This document shows, one piece after another, positions 25,705-32,642 of a stretch of DNA of 44,590 bases. Made by a program: the position numbers and the translations under genes. Below the pieces are notes generated by a model, which saw only the letters and a list, made by a program, of their open reading frames with translations, ran no database searches and had not been told where the DNA came from. This DNA comes from a virus. The first letter of the stretch is position 1; every line of letters starts with the position of its first letter. Where the stretch lies: positions 1 to 44,590 of the IMG/VR virus record IMGVR_UViG_3300037882_000580, one strand, 5' to 3'.

Positions 25705-25734
25705 ATTATACACCCACTACCCATAATAAAGCAA
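25705..25734 (-). promoter_or_regulatory. Promoter upstream of the zinc-ribbon gene
   Basis: Minus strand: -35 TTGCTT (25734-25729), 18-base spacer, perfect -10 TATAAT (25710-25705), 76 bases before the gene at 25629. Confidence 0.6.
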
Positions 25735-25748
25735 GCGTTTGACAAACT

Positions 25749-25777
25749 ATCGTATAGAATACTTAGTTCTATACGAT
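25749..25777. repeat. 11-bp perfect inverted repeat
   Basis: ATCGTATAGAA (25749-25759), seven bases, TTCTATACGAT (25767-25777). It lies between the stop of the 50-residue membrane gene and the promoter at 25705. Without a T run it is more likely an operator or processing hairpin than a terminator. Confidence 0.7.
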
Positions 25778-25796
25778 TATCATTTTGGTTATATAG

Positions 25797-25949
25797 CTAT
25801 TTCTGGTAACTGCATTTAACTGGAATGGCTGTTCCTTCGCAGTAATGGTCTTCGTACCACACTGAGAAACATGCAAGACTTCCCAATAAGATAACTGCAC
25901 ACCAAAACACTGTCCAAGGGCTACATTCTTTCTGATCTCTATTATCCAT
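25797..25949 (-). CDS. Small membrane protein, unknown
   Basis: 50 residues: a charged start (MDNRDQKECS), one hydrophobic segment (WTVFWCAVILLGSLACFSVW) and a Cys-containing tail (YCEGTAIPVKC). Probably an inner-membrane or exported small protein with two outer cysteines. It starts inside the end of the preceding gene (overlap 8 bases) and stops at TAG. The frame after this TAG runs into the inverted repeat and does not look coding. Confidence 0.6.
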   Translation of the reverse strand: MDNRDQKECSPWTVFWCAVILLGSLACFSVWYEDHYCEGTAIPVKCSYQK

Positions 25950-26376
25950 ATCGCCTCTCCTCAATCACTATATTGTTGTCAATCCTATATTGCCTTTCCA
26001 TCAATTGATACTTATAATCAATGGAATCAGTATACATGTTCTGTTCTTGGTATGCAATAAGATTAGCTAAGTAGTTGTCACTAATCTCTGCCAGAGAAAC
26101 GTAAGTCAATGGCTGATCTCCGTTCTTACCACGACTACCCCTCATAAGGCACCAGCGAATACTCTCAAAGTCTGCTGAAGACCATACTGATAGGTCTGTG
26201 TAGGGTCTACCACCCTCTGCATCAAGACACTTGTAACTACGCTTTAAATAAGCCCTGCCGCCATCCACACTAACAAGGTCACACTTACAACTATGGTAGT
26301 CATGTTGGTGATAGCTGGTTATGATGTCAAGGCAGGCATTACACTGAATACGGTTTAGTATTATTTCATCTGTCAT
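25942..26376 (-). CDS. DUF7695-like small zinc-binding protein
   Basis: 144 residues. The N-terminal 45 residues show a compact Cys/His pattern (C12-x-x-C15, H25-D, C30-x-C32) followed by SVDGGRAYLKRSY, as in the DUF7695 proteins of phages. The rest is helical without recognisable motifs. It is within an operon of small genes with four-base overlaps. Function unknown. Confidence 0.65.
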   Translation of the reverse strand: MTDEIILNRIQCNACLDIITSYHQHDYHSCKCDLVSVDGGRAYLKRSYKCLDAEGGRPYTDLSVWSSADFESIRWCLMRGSRGKNGDQPLTYVSLAEISDNYLANLIAYQEQNMYTDSIDYKYQLMERQYRIDNNIVIEERRYG

Positions 26377-26648
26377 TTTGAACTATCTCCTAAATACTTT
26401 ATTGGGCGAACTGTTCCACAGGGAGCGCCTGTGTCCCAGTGGTACTCTATATCATCGAATTTACAATTCCACTTAGTACGTTCATACTCAAATGCCTTAC
26501 CATTCCAGTAACCAAGATTAAAGTTACGTCCATCACAGGCATACCAACCAATCTTCATATCATCAATTGGTATCCATGTCTTCTGTTCAGGTGGTAGGTG
26601 ATACCAAGCATTCATTTCCATTCTCGCGAAGTGTTCATCTAGGGTCAT
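26373..26648 (-). CDS. Hypothetical phage protein
   Basis: 91 residues, rich in Trp, Tyr and Asp (HLPPEQKTWIPIDDMKIGWY, then GYWNGKAFEYERTKW, ending PIKYLGDSSK). Not recognised. Probably a small globular soluble protein. The stop is in an ATGA overlap with the next gene. Confidence 0.6.
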   Translation of the reverse strand: MTLDEHFARMEMNAWYHLPPEQKTWIPIDDMKIGWYACDGRNFNLGYWNGKAFEYERTKWNCKFDDIEYHWDTGAPCGTVRPIKYLGDSSK

Positions 26649-26651
26649 TTC

Positions 26652-26954
26652 TTACCCCCTCCAATCTTTAGCCCAATAGGGCATATTCTGTCTAGGCTTA
26701 TGTTGTTTCTTAGGTACATCTGTATTTTCCAATTTAACCTCTAAGCACTTCTCACTTAGATACATAATCTGTTTCTTACTTAACTTAGAAGATTCATCTT
26801 CACTGTAAAGCTGCACCCACTCACCATCATGCCAGAAAGGTTCCCATGTTGACCTCCCTTTAAACTTATCAACGATAGGTTCAGATTCTAAGAACTTAAG
26901 TAGGAGTACGTTGTCTGGGTCGGGTGTTGGGTTGTAAGTAATCTTAGTTGTCAC
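26652..26954 (-). CDS. Hypothetical phage protein
   Basis: 100 residues, basic C-terminus (KKQHKPRQNMPYWAKDWRG) and a Trp-rich middle (STWEPFWHDGEWVQLYSEDES). Not recognised. Start overlaps the upstream stop by four bases, so it belongs to the same operon. Confidence 0.6.
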   Translation of the reverse strand: MTTKITYNPTPDPDNVLLLKFLESEPIVDKFKGRSTWEPFWHDGEWVQLYSEDESSKLSKKQIMYLSEKCLEVKLENTDVPKKQHKPRQNMPYWAKDWRG

Positions 26955-27181
26955 CTAAACAGTCTCCCATTCTTAATATACCAATTACGCACTGTGACCA
27001 TACTCGGCTGTACCCACCTCTGTAAGCTCTGTAGGGGCTTTTCTCTCAATAGCCTCCCTTGGGTATTGGCGTAGACGTATCGTTGAATATAGAACTGTTC
27101 TAGGAAGTCACAATGCACTTCCTGTAGCCTACCAAACCTACCTGTGGTTAAAGCCTTCTTCCTGTCTTGTGGTATGCTCAT
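26951..27181 (-). CDS. Small basic protein, unknown
   Basis: 76 residues, strongly basic (RKKALTTGRFGRLQEV, QGRLLREKPLQSLQRW, ending NWYIKNGRLFR) and predicted helical. Not recognised; nucleic-acid binding is possible from charge alone. TTAGGAG lies five bases before the ATG. Confidence 0.6.
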   Translation of the reverse strand: MSIPQDRKKALTTGRFGRLQEVHCDFLEQFYIQRYVYANTQGRLLREKPLQSLQRWVQPSMVTVRNWYIKNGRLFR

Positions 27182-27196
27182 AATACTCCTAATGTT

Positions 27197-27367
27197 TTAT
27201 ATAGTGGGAAAGCAACAGATAATCTCAAGCAGATTATGCCTCTTCCTGTTCCACATGTCAAGTGGTGATTCCTTAACCACGTAGAAATACTTGATTTCTT
27301 GTAGTGTGGTGATGGAAGAATGCAGTGTTGTTTCCATCTCCCTTGGAATGGTGATCTGTAGGTTCTA
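27197..27367 (-). other. In-frame continuation beyond an amber stop
   Basis: After the TAG of the 128-residue gene the same frame stays open for 56 codons to TAA at 27199-27197. It reads like protein (QITIPREMETTLHSS, then EIKYFYVVKESPLDMWNRKR and NLLEIICCFP), has no start codon near its beginning, and ends 15 bases before the next gene's ATG. It is either the real C-terminus reached by UAG read-through or a segment cut off by a recent amber mutation. Confidence 0.55.
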
Positions 27368-27751
27368 ATCATTGAGGATGCCTTTAGAAACAGGGAAATC
27401 CCATTGTGGTCTAAGAGGATTCTTTCTTGCATCCTCAAACCACTCAATCATTACAAGGGAGTCTTCATAATTGTGTATCACTTGCTGCACTGTACGGCAT
27501 CTAACCTCGTAGTAGGTACGCTTATCCACTGTCTTTCTAAAGTTATGCCAGAACCTGTCTATCTTCTTGCAGAAAGATCGTATGTTATCTTGTCTGTAAA
27601 GAAAGATTACATCTATGCCCCGTCTTAGGTCAGGTCTTAACATCCCAACCAATCCTTTGTGAAATGTGTAGTGATACTGCATGTAATCATCTGGTAGACC
27701 TAAACCCTCAGACATGTGACCTACATCTACTGTTACTCTCTCTGTATTCAT
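27365..27751 (-). CDS. Hypothetical protein, possibly truncated by amber codon
   Basis: 128 residues: acidic start, then a basic aromatic helical part (VIFLYRQDNIRSFCKKIDRFWHNFRK, then YYEVRCRTVQQVIHNYEDSLVMIEWFEDA). Not recognised. The stop is TAG (27367-27365) and the frame continues, protein-like, for 56 codons; the full product would then be 185 residues. A competing frame (27178-27447) overlaps this region but looks like a shadow. Confidence 0.6.
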   Translation of the reverse strand: MNTERVTVDVGHMSEGLGLPDDYMQYHYTFHKGLVGMLRPDLRRGIDVIFLYRQDNIRSFCKKIDRFWHNFRKTVDKRTYYEVRCRTVQQVIHNYEDSLVMIEWFEDARKNPLRPQWDFPVSKGILND

Positions 27752-27778
27752 ACTTACCTCTATGTTATTAAATACTTA

Positions 27779-28276
27779 TTACTTATTCCAGTAAGGGTTG
27801 TGATTGTACTCTTTAACAAAAAATTCCAAGAAAAGTGGGTTATGCTTATCATAGGGCAAGTCGGACAAGACTCTTCTTGCTTTCTTGGTATCCCCTGCGA
27901 TACCTAACTTTACCTTCCTATCTTTTAGTGAATCCATGACACCAACCACACGAATGACTTCATCTAAATCCTCCTGACTTTTATTTCTACACCTTAATAC
28001 AATTACACCAGATCTTCTGAAATTGTACTCATCCCTGTAATTATCATAATCTCTGTCATGTTCCCTACCATCGACCTCAATTGCACAACCAAGCTCATGA
28101 TTCCAGAAGTCGTGTATTCTGTAACCACGGACTGCTTGTCTAGTCCAACCCTTCCCGAGAACTCCCCACACTTGATTCTCATTTTGGTTAACTAAAGCTA
28201 ATTCTAGGTTTATGTCCTTCATCTTTCTCATGTACTCTGCTTTTTCTTTGTCTGTAATCCACTTTAATGCTTTCAT
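27779..28276 (-). CDS. DUF559-like PD-(D/E)XK endonuclease (Vsr fold)
   Basis: 165 residues. Core: GWTRQAVRGYRIHDFW, then CAIEVDGREHDRDYDNYRDEYNFRRSGVIVLRCRN, the DUF559/Vsr-like nuclease signature with D56, E67 and D69 as likely metal ligands. Such proteins nick or cut DNA, sometimes in homing or repair. It has an excellent AGGAGG site 5 bases before the ATG and is the first gene after the 420-nt structured leader, so it heads the leftward accessory operon. Confidence 0.78.
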   Translation of the reverse strand: MKALKWITDKEKAEYMRKMKDINLELALVNQNENQVWGVLGKGWTRQAVRGYRIHDFWNHELGCAIEVDGREHDRDYDNYRDEYNFRRSGVIVLRCRNKSQEDLDEVIRVVGVMDSLKDRKVKLGIAGDTKKARRVLSDLPYDKHNPLFLEFFVKEYNHNPYWNK

Positions 28277-28704
28277 GTTTCCTCCTAATATCTTAATTAT
28301 TACTGTAATATATATATATATAATCTTCTTAGATCAGAGTCTAGGAAGAAGTTACAATTAGCCTATATCCACCCATACGAATCTAATCGCCTTAGAGTGA
28401 ATACGCTATAACTTCTTCCTAAACACCTTCATGATTCAATCTTCTTGAGTCATCGTCTGAGGAGGTTGCGTATGGCAACGCTTACGAATTACTTGTCTTA
28501 CCTGTAGGAGTCGTTTATACTCCGTAGTACAGCAGCTTCCCCTCAACAAGTTCTAATTACTCGGGTTTGTCCGTAGCTGGTTCCTCTTCATGGACTTTTA
28601 AGAGTTAGTCGGTGAGTGTCATATGACATATCTTCCCAACCCCGATCTAGTTATCCTAACTAGCAAATAATGTAAGTGCCATCTCTGTTAAATACATGGT
28701 GAAC
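28277..28704 (-). other. Structured 5' leader of the leftward accessory operon
   Basis: No gene is seen. Stems: ATGATTCAA/TTGAGTCAT (28431-28453), GTTGC/GCAAC (28465-28479), CTGTAGGAGT with ACTCC..TACAG (28502-28532), CTAGTTA/TAACTAG with a 3-base loop (28647-28663), plus a long 13-bp repeat pair (28342-28421). The leftward promoter at 28705 would transcribe all of it. It could be a regulatory leader or a second non-coding RNA; no riboswitch class was recognised. Confidence 0.6.
28342..28421. repeat. 13-bp perfect inverted repeat, 54-base spacing
   Basis: TAGGAAGAAGTTA (28342-28354) and TAACTTCTTCCTA (28409-28421). Read on the minus strand it would close a large hairpin in the leader of the DUF559-like nuclease gene. 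Confidence 0.8.
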
Positions 28705-28733
28705 ATTGTAGCATAGGTTATTTCAGAATGCAA
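28705..28733 (-). promoter_or_regulatory. Leftward promoter of the divergent control region
   Basis: Minus strand: -35 TTGCAT (28733-28728), 17-base spacer, -10 TACAAT (28710-28705). Same -10 and nearly the same -35 as the ncRNA promoter at 25373-25401. Predicted start near 28698. Confidence 0.62.
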
Positions 28734-28765
28734 TAACTATTTTCATCACAACCCTAAAATAAATG

Positions 28766-28794
28766 TTGCAATATACTGTAGTAGGCTTTATAAT
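28766..28794 (+). promoter_or_regulatory. Rightward early promoter
   Basis: -35 TTGCAA (28766-28771), 17-base spacer, perfect -10 TATAAT (28789-28794), 33 bases before the first gene of the rightward operon. Probably the main early promoter for 28827-41072. Confidence 0.8.
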
Positions 28795-28826
28795 AGGTAC
28801 TCATTTAATGATTATGGGGAGATTGT

Positions 28827-28991
28827 ATGAAGTATGATGTAACAGCTAAGCTTATAGAGATTTATAAAGTGGTTGTGGAAGCTGACAGCGAGGCAGAGGC
28901 AATTGATCTTGCAGAACAGATGATTGAAGGGCGATCCAGAGATAAACACCATTGGGACAGTGATGCAGAGTTCATTGTTTGTGAGGTATAG
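28827..28991 (+). CDS. DpnD/PcfM-like small protein A
   Basis: 54 residues, first gene after the early promoter, with GGGGA 6 bases before the ATG. It shows the DpnD/PcfM-like pattern: a strand (DVTAKLIEIYKVVVEADSEAEAIDLAEQM), then an acidic end with a final strand (FIVCEV). Closely related to the next gene. The family has no firm biochemical role. Stop TAG two bases before the next ATG. Confidence 0.7.
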   Translation: MKYDVTAKLIEIYKVVVEADSEAEAIDLAEQMIEGRSRDKHHWDSDAEFIVCEV

Positions 28992-28992
28992 T

Positions 28993-29151
28993 ATGAGTGA
29001 ACTTAAAGAGTACAGAGTTAAACTGACTTACCTGTATAGTGATATAGTTGAGGTTACAGCAGAATCTAAAAAAGAGGCTATTGCGTTAGCTCAAGATATT
29101 GTAGATGAACGATTTGAATGCTGGTATGATGCAGAGGTTAATGAACTATGA
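28993..29151 (+). CDS. DpnD/PcfM-like small protein B
   Basis: 52 residues from ATG 28993. Paralogue of the preceding gene: strand (EYRVKLTYLYSDIVEVTAES), helix (KKEAIALAQDIVDERFE), acidic final strand (DAEVNEL). A tandem duplication at the head of the early operon. ATGA overlap with the next gene. Confidence 0.7.
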   Translation: MSELKEYRVKLTYLYSDIVEVTAESKKEAIALAQDIVDERFECWYDAEVNEL

Positions 29152-29375
29152 CAGAAAATGAAATACTGCAAAAGGCACAATCACTAGCCGACAAACACAA
29201 ACAAGACATCCTAGACGCTAGGGAAGCACTTGTACGAGAAGCAATAGAGAAAGGCTACAATCCTGAAGAGTGGGTAATAGCTGATAACTCAGATGATATA
29301 CGAGCAGGACATACTTTAGAGTACTATTGCTACATGGTTAAGAAAAACCCAACCCAACTGGAATTCAGGGGATAA
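29148..29375 (+). CDS. Hypothetical phage protein
   Basis: 75 residues: a charged N-terminal helix (ENEILQKAQSLADKHKQDIL) and a short beta-type C-terminal part (LEYYCYMVKKNPTQLEF). Not recognised. Overlaps the preceding stop by four bases. Confidence 0.65.
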   Translation: MTENEILQKAQSLADKHKQDILDAREALVREAIEKGYNPEEWVIADNSDDIRAGHTLEYYCYMVKKNPTQLEFRG

Positions 29376-29376
29376 T

Positions 29377-29535
29377 ATGACTAAAGAACAACTTGAACTA
29401 TTACTGCGCTTTATCCACGAGAGAATAAGTGGATTAAAAGATGAGTTGCAAGGTTACGACCCATATTGGTATAACAGGAGAGCAGACGCCCTTAAAAATG
29501 AACTATTTACAACAATCACAGAGGAACAAAGCTAA
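29377..29535 (+). CDS. Small helical protein, unknown
   Basis: 52 residues from ATG 29377, AGGGGATAAT before it. Two charged helices (EQLELLLRFIHERISGLKDEL, then WYNRRADALKNELFTTI) around a Tyr/Pro turn. Not recognised. The TAA overlaps the next ATG (TAATG). Confidence 0.65.
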   Translation: MTKEQLELLLRFIHERISGLKDELQGYDPYWYNRRADALKNELFTTITEEQS

Positions 29536-30362
29536 TGGCTAAAAAGCCCACTAAATTAACTACAACGGCAAATGGTGCAGTTGTTACAGGAAAAGAAGAT
29601 TTGACCAAGATTAAGACTCCCCCAAAAACACCAGAGCAAGCTATGGATGAACTCACAGAATTATCTCAAGAATTGGGGTTATGCAACATCACAGACAACC
29701 CCTTAATAAATAGTACTCCCACAAACTCACAGGAGGTTACTGATGCCCAAAGACCACTACCAATAGGGATAACAATAAACCCCCCTACATGTGATGCCCA
29801 ATATGTTAAGAATGGTTGGGATAAACCTGTTCCCACAAAGGTGGTTACAATTAAGAAATCCTCCCTACACGAAACCGTTAGGGAAGCTTTGTATTTAGCT
29901 AGACTCGGTTCTCAGTTAGATTTAACTTTTGTGCCGACTATGTATTGTCCATTCATTTGCAGAATGCTTCTCCCTGAAGATAAATACCAAGACTACTTAG
30001 AACACAAATCAGAGGACAATTACAATGAATTACAAGCAGATGCCTATAACGAGATATTAGTTAAAGCAGTTGATCGCATTACATTCTGGAAGGCTCTGAT
30101 CAAAGTAGGTAATGCTGGTGCATTTATAAAACCAAACACAGCCCCAGTGAAGAATCCTCATTTTATGGTAAAGGTGTTGACAAAGCGTCCTGTAGATGCC
30201 ACAATTAACACTCAACTAAGGGTTCCAAGAGCAGTGTATACAGAGGCCGACATGGAGGGGTTCAGCATAGATGAGTTAAAAATAATTGGTGGTTGGTATA
30301 ATTTATCTTTTAACAGTAAACAGAAATATATTAAGGCAATCTTAGAAGCGCAAGGTAGCTAA
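29535..30362 (+). CDS. Hypothetical early protein
   Basis: 275 residues. The first 90 are Thr/Pro/Lys-rich and probably disordered; residues 105-275 look globular with helices (LHETVREALYLARLGSQL, then ADAYNEILVKAVDRITFWKALIKVG) and end in a YNLSFNSKQKYIKAIL helix. Not recognised. It lies directly before the PhoH gene with a weak terminator-like hairpin in between. Confidence 0.65.
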   Translation: MAKKPTKLTTTANGAVVTGKEDLTKIKTPPKTPEQAMDELTELSQELGLCNITDNPLINSTPTNSQEVTDAQRPLPIGITINPPTCDAQYVKNGWDKPVPTKVVTIKKSSLHETVREALYLARLGSQLDLTFVPTMYCPFICRMLLPEDKYQDYLEHKSEDNYNELQADAYNEILVKAVDRITFWKALIKVGNAGAFIKPNTAPVKNPHFMVKVLTKRPVDATINTQLRVPRAVYTEADMEGFSIDELKIIGGWYNLSFNSKQKYIKAILEAQGS

Positions 30363-30370
30363 ACCTAACT

Positions 30371-30395
30371 GAGAGTTGCCGACGTGACTCTCTTT
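30371..30395 (+). terminator. Weak terminator-like hairpin before phoH-like gene
   Basis: GAGAGT (30371-30376), ten-base loop, ACTCTC (30387-30392), then TTT. The stem is only 6 bp and the T run short, so partial termination or message processing is more likely than a full stop. Confidence 0.4.
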
Positions 30396-30421
30396 ACATT
30401 AAGTAGTGAGGTTAAATAATT

Positions 30422-31180
30422 ATGTCAAAAGGTTCAAATAATACTAGAATTACCAGACGGACTAAAGCTGAAGTGCATGAGGGTAAGCACATCAAAGAGA
30501 AGTTTGTCGAGCAACGTGAGGATGAGATAAATTCAAAAGCTATTAAGCCGATGAATGCAAAACAGAAGCACTATATTGACATGTTCAACAACCCAGATTG
30601 TGGATTAATTCTCGCTACTGGATGGGCTGGTTCATCGAAGACGTTCATCCCAACAAGCCTCGCTTGTGATATGTTGAAACTTGGGAAGATTGATAAGATA
30701 GTATTCACTCGCCCTAACATATCTAATAGTAAGAGTCTGGGTTTTTACGGCGGTTCGCTCATCGAGAAGATGTCTAACTGGTTAATGCCTGTAATGGACA
30801 TTCTAAAAGACAGGCTTGGTGCCAGTGCTTTAGAGCTTTACATAAAGCATGGGGATATTCTTTTTATCCCCCTTGAGGTTGTCAAGGGGTATTCAGCAGA
30901 GAATTGTGTATTTCTGTGTGATGAAGCTGAAGATCTGACAATCGAGGAGGCTAAGAAGTTAGTCACCCGTCAGGGTAAGAATTGTAAAATGATCCTTGCG
31001 GGGGATATTACGCAGTCTGAGCTTAAAGATAAGAGTGGGCTGAAGTATCTCGTGGATATGGCGAGAAGGTATGATAACTTAAGTCTTGGTCTTGTTGATT
31101 TTAATGAAGTGTCTGATATTGTACGTTCAGACCAAGTTAAACAGTGGATCATTGCCTTCCAGAAAGAGGAGAGTAAGTAA
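30422..31180 (+). CDS. phoH: PhoH-like ATPase
   Basis: 252 residues. Walker A GWAGSSKT at 67-74, VFTRPNIS motif, GFYGGSLIEKMSNWLMPVMD, Walker B VFLCDEAEDL, and the typical AGDITQSELKDKSGLKYLVDMAR stretch place it in the PhoH family, common in phages and probably RNA-related ATPases or helicases. The N-terminal 40 residues are basic and variable. It belongs to an early operon that also encodes an RNA ligase. Stop and next start overlap (TAATG). Confidence 0.9.
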   Translation: MSKGSNNTRITRRTKAEVHEGKHIKEKFVEQREDEINSKAIKPMNAKQKHYIDMFNNPDCGLILATGWAGSSKTFIPTSLACDMLKLGKIDKIVFTRPNISNSKSLGFYGGSLIEKMSNWLMPVMDILKDRLGASALELYIKHGDILFIPLEVVKGYSAENCVFLCDEAEDLTIEEAKKLVTRQGKNCKMILAGDITQSELKDKSGLKYLVDMARRYDNLSLGLVDFNEVSDIVRSDQVKQWIIAFQKEESK

Positions 31181-31413
31181 TGGATAAAATATACATAGCT
31201 ATAAACGGTATAACAGTTCGTAAGCTAAAAGAACTGATTATGTACTGGCCTGAAGAAGACCAGTATGGCGATGAAACAGAAGTGTGGCTTTCTACTGGTG
31301 CCCATACCAGTAGCCCTCTTGTCGAGATATGCCCACTAAACAAGAGGTCTTCAGAAGACGGTAAAGAGTGGTCTGACCTTGCACTAACTTCAGCTTATCA
31401 TTTTACGGAGTAA
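31180..31413 (+). CDS. Hypothetical phage protein
   Basis: 77 residues. Begins with YIAINGITVRKLKELIMYWPEE, followed by DETEVWLSTG and LVEICPLNKR, ending SDLALTSAYHF. Not recognised; compact alpha/beta. Coupled to phoH by TAATG. Confidence 0.6.
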   Translation: MDKIYIAINGITVRKLKELIMYWPEEDQYGDETEVWLSTGAHTSSPLVEICPLNKRSSEDGKEWSDLALTSAYHFTE

Positions 31414-31415
31414 TT

Positions 31416-31733
31416 ATGACAGAGAAAAAAGACACAAAGATTCATGCCATCCATAAAGGCATTCAGTTACCCACAGATGAAGAAGTTAAGATTGACCCAA
31501 ACTTGATTACGGCTATAGAATCCCTGCTTGAATGTGTCAAGAGTGGCAGAATAACCGAGGTCTGTTATGTGGGGGTTGGGGATAAAATGGATTCTGTTCG
31601 TGGAATGGTAGGTGTGAGTAAGCAGCCCTTCCTACTTAGCAAACAGATTGAAACATTGAATATGATTTATAACGAGGAAGTAATATACCCAATACTCCTT
31701 AGTCCAGATTATTATGAAGCTACGGAAGATTAA
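31416..31733 (+). CDS. Hypothetical protein, paralogue of the next gene (A)
   Basis: 105 residues. Shares with the next gene the order: a charged lead, a helix (ITAIESLLECVKSGRITEVCYV), a Gly/Met-rich middle, and PFLLSKQIETLNMIYNEEVIYPIL. Not recognised. The similarity is weak but co-linear. Confidence 0.6.
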   Translation: MTEKKDTKIHAIHKGIQLPTDEEVKIDPNLITAIESLLECVKSGRITEVCYVGVGDKMDSVRGMVGVSKQPFLLSKQIETLNMIYNEEVIYPILLSPDYYEATED

Positions 31734-31735
31734 TC

Positions 31736-32050
31736 ATGGATAAACCCAGAGAAGATCTTAAGGTGCGGGCTATTCGTAATGATGTTGTTATTGGGGGCTT
31801 TTTACCAAAACCTATCCCAGAGCTTGTAAAAGAGACTAAATGGTTGTATGATGAAGCTCTTTCTGGAAATCTTAGGGAGCTAGTTTATGCAGCAAGTGAT
31901 ATGGGTATAGAACCTATTTACAAGATAGTGGGAGATAGTGTAAACTACCCTATGATGTTATCTAGTATAGATGTAGCGAGGGATGAATACTTCCAGACAG
32001 TAATCATTCCATCAATCAGAAAAGAGGAATTAGGAGATTCAGATGAGTAA
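31736..32050 (+). CDS. Hypothetical protein, paralogue of the previous gene (B)
   Basis: 104 residues. Helix TKWLYDEALSGNLRELVYAAS, then PIYKIVGDSVNYPMMLSSIDVARDEYFQTVIIPSI, parallel to the preceding product. Tandem duplication with strong divergence. The end overlaps the start of the next small gene. Confidence 0.6.
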   Translation: MDKPREDLKVRAIRNDVVIGGFLPKPIPELVKETKWLYDEALSGNLRELVYAASDMGIEPIYKIVGDSVNYPMMLSSIDVARDEYFQTVIIPSIRKEELGDSDE

Positions 32051-32198
32051 ATGTACATTGAATAATTTATGGGATGATAAGGCTAATGTTCCACTGTTTG
32101 ATGGAGTGTTTGATGATAGCCTTTCAGACCATGAGTGGAGAGAACTGGAAGAGTTACAGCGTAGTAATGTTGATACCTCAGATGCAGGGGGGTGGTAA
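32043..32198 (+). CDS. Small acidic protein, unknown
   Basis: 51 residues from ATG 32043, overlapping the previous gene by 8 bases. Acidic with LWDDKANVPLFDGVFDDSLSDHEWRELEELQRS, ending in DAGGW. Not recognised. A longer frame starting at 32074 lies out of phase over it and is not used. Confidence 0.55.
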   Translation: MSKCTLNNLWDDKANVPLFDGVFDDSLSDHEWRELEELQRSNVDTSDAGGW

Positions 32199-32199
32199 T

Positions 32200-32475
32200 A
32201 TGCCAAAGTGTAAGACTACGATAATTAGTTTTGAAGATTTCTCAGACGATAATTTTACAAAACCCAGCAACTACTACGTTAGAATAGCAACAGGTGACTT
32301 TTACTTCATCCACACACGGGATCGCCTTCTTGCACAGCAATTTATAGATAATGAGTTTGGTAAGGGGCATTACAAAGTAAATGCAAGTAAAATGAGTAAA
32401 GCGAGCGGAACAGAAAGTGCTGTTGGCAGGCTTGGGTCAAAGAGTCGCCAAGGACTTAAAACTAAGGGTAAATGA
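32200..32475 (+). CDS. Hypothetical phage protein
   Basis: 91 residues from ATG 32200, just after the previous TAA. The earlier ATG at 32074 would overlap the preceding gene and is rejected. Middle YYVRIATGDFYFIHTRDRLLAQQFIDNEFGKGHYKV suggests a small alpha/beta domain; the tail is basic. Not recognised. Confidence 0.62.
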   Translation: MPKCKTTIISFEDFSDDNFTKPSNYYVRIATGDFYFIHTRDRLLAQQFIDNEFGKGHYKVNASKMSKASGTESAVGRLGSKSRQGLKTKGK

Positions 32476-32476
32476 C

Positions 32477-32635
32477 ATGAAGATAGTGAGAAAATATGAG
32501 TATCATGGCTACAGAATAAACGTTTACGAGGATAATTCCTGTGACATAACTGACTACTGGACTGATGAACTCGTGGACGGTGGGTTTGAAGATAATAAGA
32601 TTGCGGAACAATATATCTTGGACTCAATTGAATGA
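32477..32635 (+). CDS. Small protein, unknown
   Basis: 52 residues from ATG 32477, two bases after the previous stop. Beta-type start (KIVRKYEYHGYRINVYEDNS) and acidic helix (DDNKIAEQYILDSIE-like). Not recognised. Last gene before the HNH insertion. Confidence 0.58.
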   Translation: MKIVRKYEYHGYRINVYEDNSCDITDYWTDELVDGGFEDNKIAEQYILDSIE

Positions 32636-32642
32636 AACAGAA

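Noticed and set aside
25739-25758. Plus-strand promoter with TTGACA at 25739
   Set aside because: No -10 at a workable distance, and it would run antisense to the genes beyond; the inverted repeat explains the conserved look.
27178-27447. 89-codon frame on the minus strand overlapping the amber-containing gene, ending in ATGA with the next gene
   Set aside because: Its composition (many Ser, Arg, His, Cys, Leu without pattern) looks like a shadow, its first half lies inside the 27365-27751 gene, and the frame continuing past TAG reads much more like protein.
32074-32475. 133-codon version of the gene at 32200
   Set aside because: The first 42 codons overlap another gene in a different frame and look non-coding; the ATG at 32200 directly follows the previous stop.
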